From DATCHW01 sp036508135 (GTDB lineage Bacteria > Bacteroidota > Ignavibacteria > Tepidaquicellales > Tepidaquicellaceae): a stretch of 64,000 bases of DNA. The translations under genes and the position numbers were made by a program. The notes beneath the pieces were generated by a model. It worked only from the letters and a program-made list of their open reading frames with translations. It was not told the DNA's origin and did not search any database. The stretch spans positions 1-64,000 of the forward strand of contig DATCHW010000117.1 in NCBI GenBank assembly GCA_036508135.1, written 5' to 3'. Below, piece by piece: positions 62,027 to 64,000 of this stretch (positions within the stretch are counted from its first letter, which is position 1; each line of letters opens with the position of its first letter).

Positions 62027-63280
62027 TTACTTATTGGTTTTTCCTTTATCCATCAGGTCTTCCACTATATCATCAATTATTACCACGCCTTCCATAATAT
62101 TATCTTTATTTACGACAGGAATTGCAAGAAGATTATATTTCGAGATCATTTCTGCAAGTGAATCCAGCTTATCATCATCATATACCTTGAAAATCTTCTT
62201 ATTCATAATTTCCGAAAGCCTGGTTTCCGGCTGGGCGATCACGAGGTCACGCAGTGATACTGTCGCCACAAGTTTATTATCTTTATCCACTACATATAAA
62301 TAATATATCGTATCGGACTCAGGTTTCATTTTACGCAGTTCGTTAATCGTTTCGCCTACTGTCTCATCAGGGCGGAAGTGAATAAAATCCGTGGTCATAA
62401 TGCTTCCCACGTCATCCTCTTCATATTCGAGAAGTTCTCTCACGTCTTCAGATGATTCCTTATCCATTTCATTTATCAGCTCTTCCGCTTTTTCATCTTC
62501 CAGTTCTTCGAGAAGGTCTGCCGCCTCATCCGCAGGCATTTTCTCGAGCACGTCTGCCGCTTTTCCTACGGGAAGACTCTCAATCAACCTCACCTGTGCT
62601 TCGGGTTCAAGTTCTTCGAGTACATCCGCTGCTTTTTCTTCATCAAGTGATTCAAAAATTGCAGTCTGGGATTTTTTATCCAGTTCTTCTATCACGTCTG
62701 CAAGGTCTGAAGGGTGAAGTGTATTAAGTTTTGAAAAAGGTTTTGATAGGGTTATACCTGAAGTAGAAAAATCAACCGCTTCCACATCATCAAAAAGAAT
62801 ATACCGTGCAGGGATGGAAAGTTTAAGAGGAGAAATAAAACTCTTTATAGGTTTAGCAAACCCAATCCTCCTTAGCAGTCCTTCAAAGCCTACATCTACA
62901 GCAACAGCATAGACACCTGACTCAATTCTCACAAGACGTATGTCATTCACTCTCACGAGTTTTCTTCCGTTAATATCAAGGATCTGTTTATCCATTAAAT
63001 TTTCACCGAGGTAAAGTGTATTGCTCTTTTGCGGTATTTTGTAATCGACCATTTCGCGGCAGTAAATGATATATTGACTCACCGCGCGGCGTACATCAAA
63101 ATAAGAAAAATCGAGCAGTCTGATTTCATTGTCAACTTTTGCTTTTACGGCAATGACCTTGGGTTTTTCAGGATGGAAATCAACGAGAAGATCCTTGATT
63201 TTGCCAAGCGGTTTGCCTGAAAGGAAGAAAAACTTCCTTCCAATTATTCTGCTAAGATAAAAAGTTATTTGATATGCCAT
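62027..63280 (-). CDS. Soluble PRC-barrel / MgtE_N / CBS-pair protein, putative Mg2+ sensor
   Basis: 417 residues, no membrane helix. PRC-barrel-like strands (about 8-170; LGKIKDLLVDFHPEKPKVIAVKA, and a second GRKLVRVNDIRLVRIE), a MgtE N-terminal right-handed helical domain (about 188-290; HPSDLADVIEELDKK, AADVLEELEPEAQ, AADLLEELEDEKAEEL, YEEDDVGSIMTT), and a CBS pair (about 298-410; MTTDFIHFRPDETVGETI, SEIMNKKIFKVYDDDKLD). In MgtE channels these parts sense Mg2+ and gate the pore; here the pore domain is missing and an NRAMP-like transporter follows 4 bases on. Likely a trans-acting regulator of that transporter. Confidence 0.88.
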   Translation of the reverse strand: MAYQITFYLSRIIGRKFFFLSGKPLGKIKDLLVDFHPEKPKVIAVKAKVDNEIRLLDFSYFDVRRAVSQYIIYCREMVDYKIPQKSNTLYLGENLMDKQILDINGRKLVRVNDIRLVRIESGVYAVAVDVGFEGLLRRIGFAKPIKSFISPLKLSIPARYILFDDVEAVDFSTSGITLSKPFSKLNTLHPSDLADVIEELDKKSQTAIFESLDEEKAADVLEELEPEAQVRLIESLPVGKAADVLEKMPADEAADLLEELEDEKAEELINEMDKESSEDVRELLEYEEDDVGSIMTTDFIHFRPDETVGETINELRKMKPESDTIYYLYVVDKDNKLVATVSLRDLVIAQPETRLSEIMNKKIFKVYDDDKLDSLAEMISKYNLLAIPVVNKDNIMEGVVIIDDIVEDLMDKGKTNK

Positions 63281-63802
63281 AGCAGTTTTAAATTTTCGTT
63301 AACAAAACTATTTGATTAAAGGCTATTTCTCAGTGAATCCGTCAGGTAAAAATCAGTTTTCCAATAGTTCCGGGATCTCTTAATCATCAATATCACGAAG
63401 TGATTTGTGAAAATACTAAAATTAACTCTGCTGTTCAATCAAAAAGTTTAAGACCAAAGTAAATAAAGAATTTAAAAAAATATTTTATATAATGAAAATA
63501 ATCCTGATTCTGTATTCCCCCTTTAAGAAAGGACAAATCACCTCCCTCCCCTTTTGAAAGGGGAGGGACTGAGGGTGGGGTTAGTAATTTATTGTTATAG
63601 CGTGTGTGTTCCACTTTCGAAAAGATACTAAGAAGTGTGTTTCTTTAACCCCTTTCCAAAAATGATATTTGAAATTAATACTCCCAAATAACAGAACAAT
63701 TTCAATTACCCTTCTAATATTTTCTATTAACATTTTCCTATTTCAATTGATTTATTCCGAAACATTTATGAAGTTCATGTAGTTTAATATATTAAAGTAT
63801 AA
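63281..63802. repeat. Gap with a palindromic repeat
   Basis: About 520 bases. It holds a fragment of the ATTCCCCCTTTAAGAAAGG repeat (63516-63534) and a near-perfect palindrome CCCTCCCCTTT/AAAGGGGAGGG (63544-63567) followed by GAGGGTGGGGTT. The rest is AT-rich with no gene or RNA recognised. The bidirectional promoters of the MgtE-like gene and the next gene must lie here. Confidence 0.6.
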
Positions 63803-64000
63803 ATGGATACAGTTTTATCTAAAGGCAAGGTTATCTTTGATGAGTTTGAAAAGAAATTAAGTATTACTAATAAAAAAGAATTGAATTTCAATCTCATTAA
63901 AAATTTATTACTAACCGCAATTGTTTTTTTCGCGGGTGGGTATCTTTTAACTATATCCGAAGCGGTATTTATGTTTGGAATAAAGATGAGAACCTTTATG
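63803..64000 (+). CDS. Start of an unidentified membrane protein (partial)
   Basis: An open frame from ATG at 63803 continues to the window's right end (66 codons). The N-terminus is charged (MDTVLSKGKVIFDEFEKKLS) and then has a hydrophobic helix (LIKNLLLTAIVFFAGGYLLTI), so it is a likely inner-membrane protein. No family can be recognised from this part, and there is no visible ribosome site beyond AT-rich sequence. Confidence 0.5.
   Translation, partial: MDTVLSKGKVIFDEFEKKLSITNKKELNFNLIKNLLLTAIVFFAGGYLLTISEAVFMFGIKMRTFM

Noticed and set aside
62391..62727. Serine-rich frames on the plus strand opposite the MgtE-like gene
   Set aside because: They mirror the Glu/Leu-rich helices of the real gene (GAA/TTC codons read as Ser/Ser/Phe); composition is artificial.

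Overview
The window looks like one chromosomal segment of a low-GC, didermic, menaquinone-using bacterium of the FCB group, most likely an Ignavibacteria-type relative of Chlorobi/Bacteroidota. The pointers are several secreted proteins ending in the type IX secretion (T9SS) type A sorting domain with the NYPNPFNP signature, LPS-export genes, a MenA prenyltransferase, a eukaryal-type glycyl-tRNA synthetase, frequent TTG starts, and very many short palindromic repeats between genes. The lineage is inferred from gene content; no rRNA or tRNA gene was seen.

Layout. 1-8.3 kb: end of an unknown gene, a PAS histidine kinase, and an AddA/AddB-type helicase-nuclease pair behind a SemiSWEET sugar transporter. 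8.35-9.02 kb: a REP-associated transposase (RAYT) among its REP sequences. 9-20 kb: glycyl-tRNA synthetase, DUF2461 and DUF3298 proteins, a kdsD-lptC-lptA-like LPS operon, a 23S rRNA uracil methyltransferase, an OmpA/PD40 envelope protein, and a DUF559 endonuclease boxed by inverted repeats. 20-27 kb: ankyrin lipoprotein, peptide-ABC ATPase, phosphoglucosamine mutase plus sugar nucleotidyltransferase, and accD-panC. 26.8-34.3 kb: secreted and lipoprotein genes, two of them damaged (one repeat-truncated, one frameshifted), and an NRAMP metal transporter. 34.4-36.8 kb: an ECF sigma factor with a likely anti-sigma partner, DUF4097 and DUF6249 proteins. 36.9-40.8 kb: a four-gene operon of two ATP-grasp ligases, a GNAT acetyltransferase and a lysine 2,3-aminomutase. 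41-45.4 kb: DUF5916 outer-membrane protein, TauE/SafE-like membrane protein, YARHG lipoprotein. 45.6-53.4 kb: four tandem T9SS-exported beta-propeller proteins. 53.9-55.9 kb: LivH/LivK without partners. 56.3-58.7 kb: a ubiquitin-like protein, an E1-like enzyme and a membrane-anchored RING-type zinc protein. 58.8-63.3 kb: MenA, CPBP protease, a divergent NRAMP transporter and a soluble MgtE-type sensor. The window ends in the start of an unknown membrane protein.

Two compact operons stand out as possible undescribed systems: the Ubl-E1-RING unit (56.3-58.7 kb), which looks like a minimal bacterial ubiquitin-like conjugation pathway, and the KamA/GNAT/double ATP-grasp unit (36.9-40.8 kb), which looks like a beta-lysine-based biosynthetic pathway. 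A third theme is repeat invasion of coding sequence: several unrelated intergenic palindrome families have entered the same surface loop of the T9SS sorting domain in neighbouring genes, supplied the C-terminus of two other proteins, and lie within one signal peptide. At least two MITE-like elements with terminal inverted repeats are also visible.
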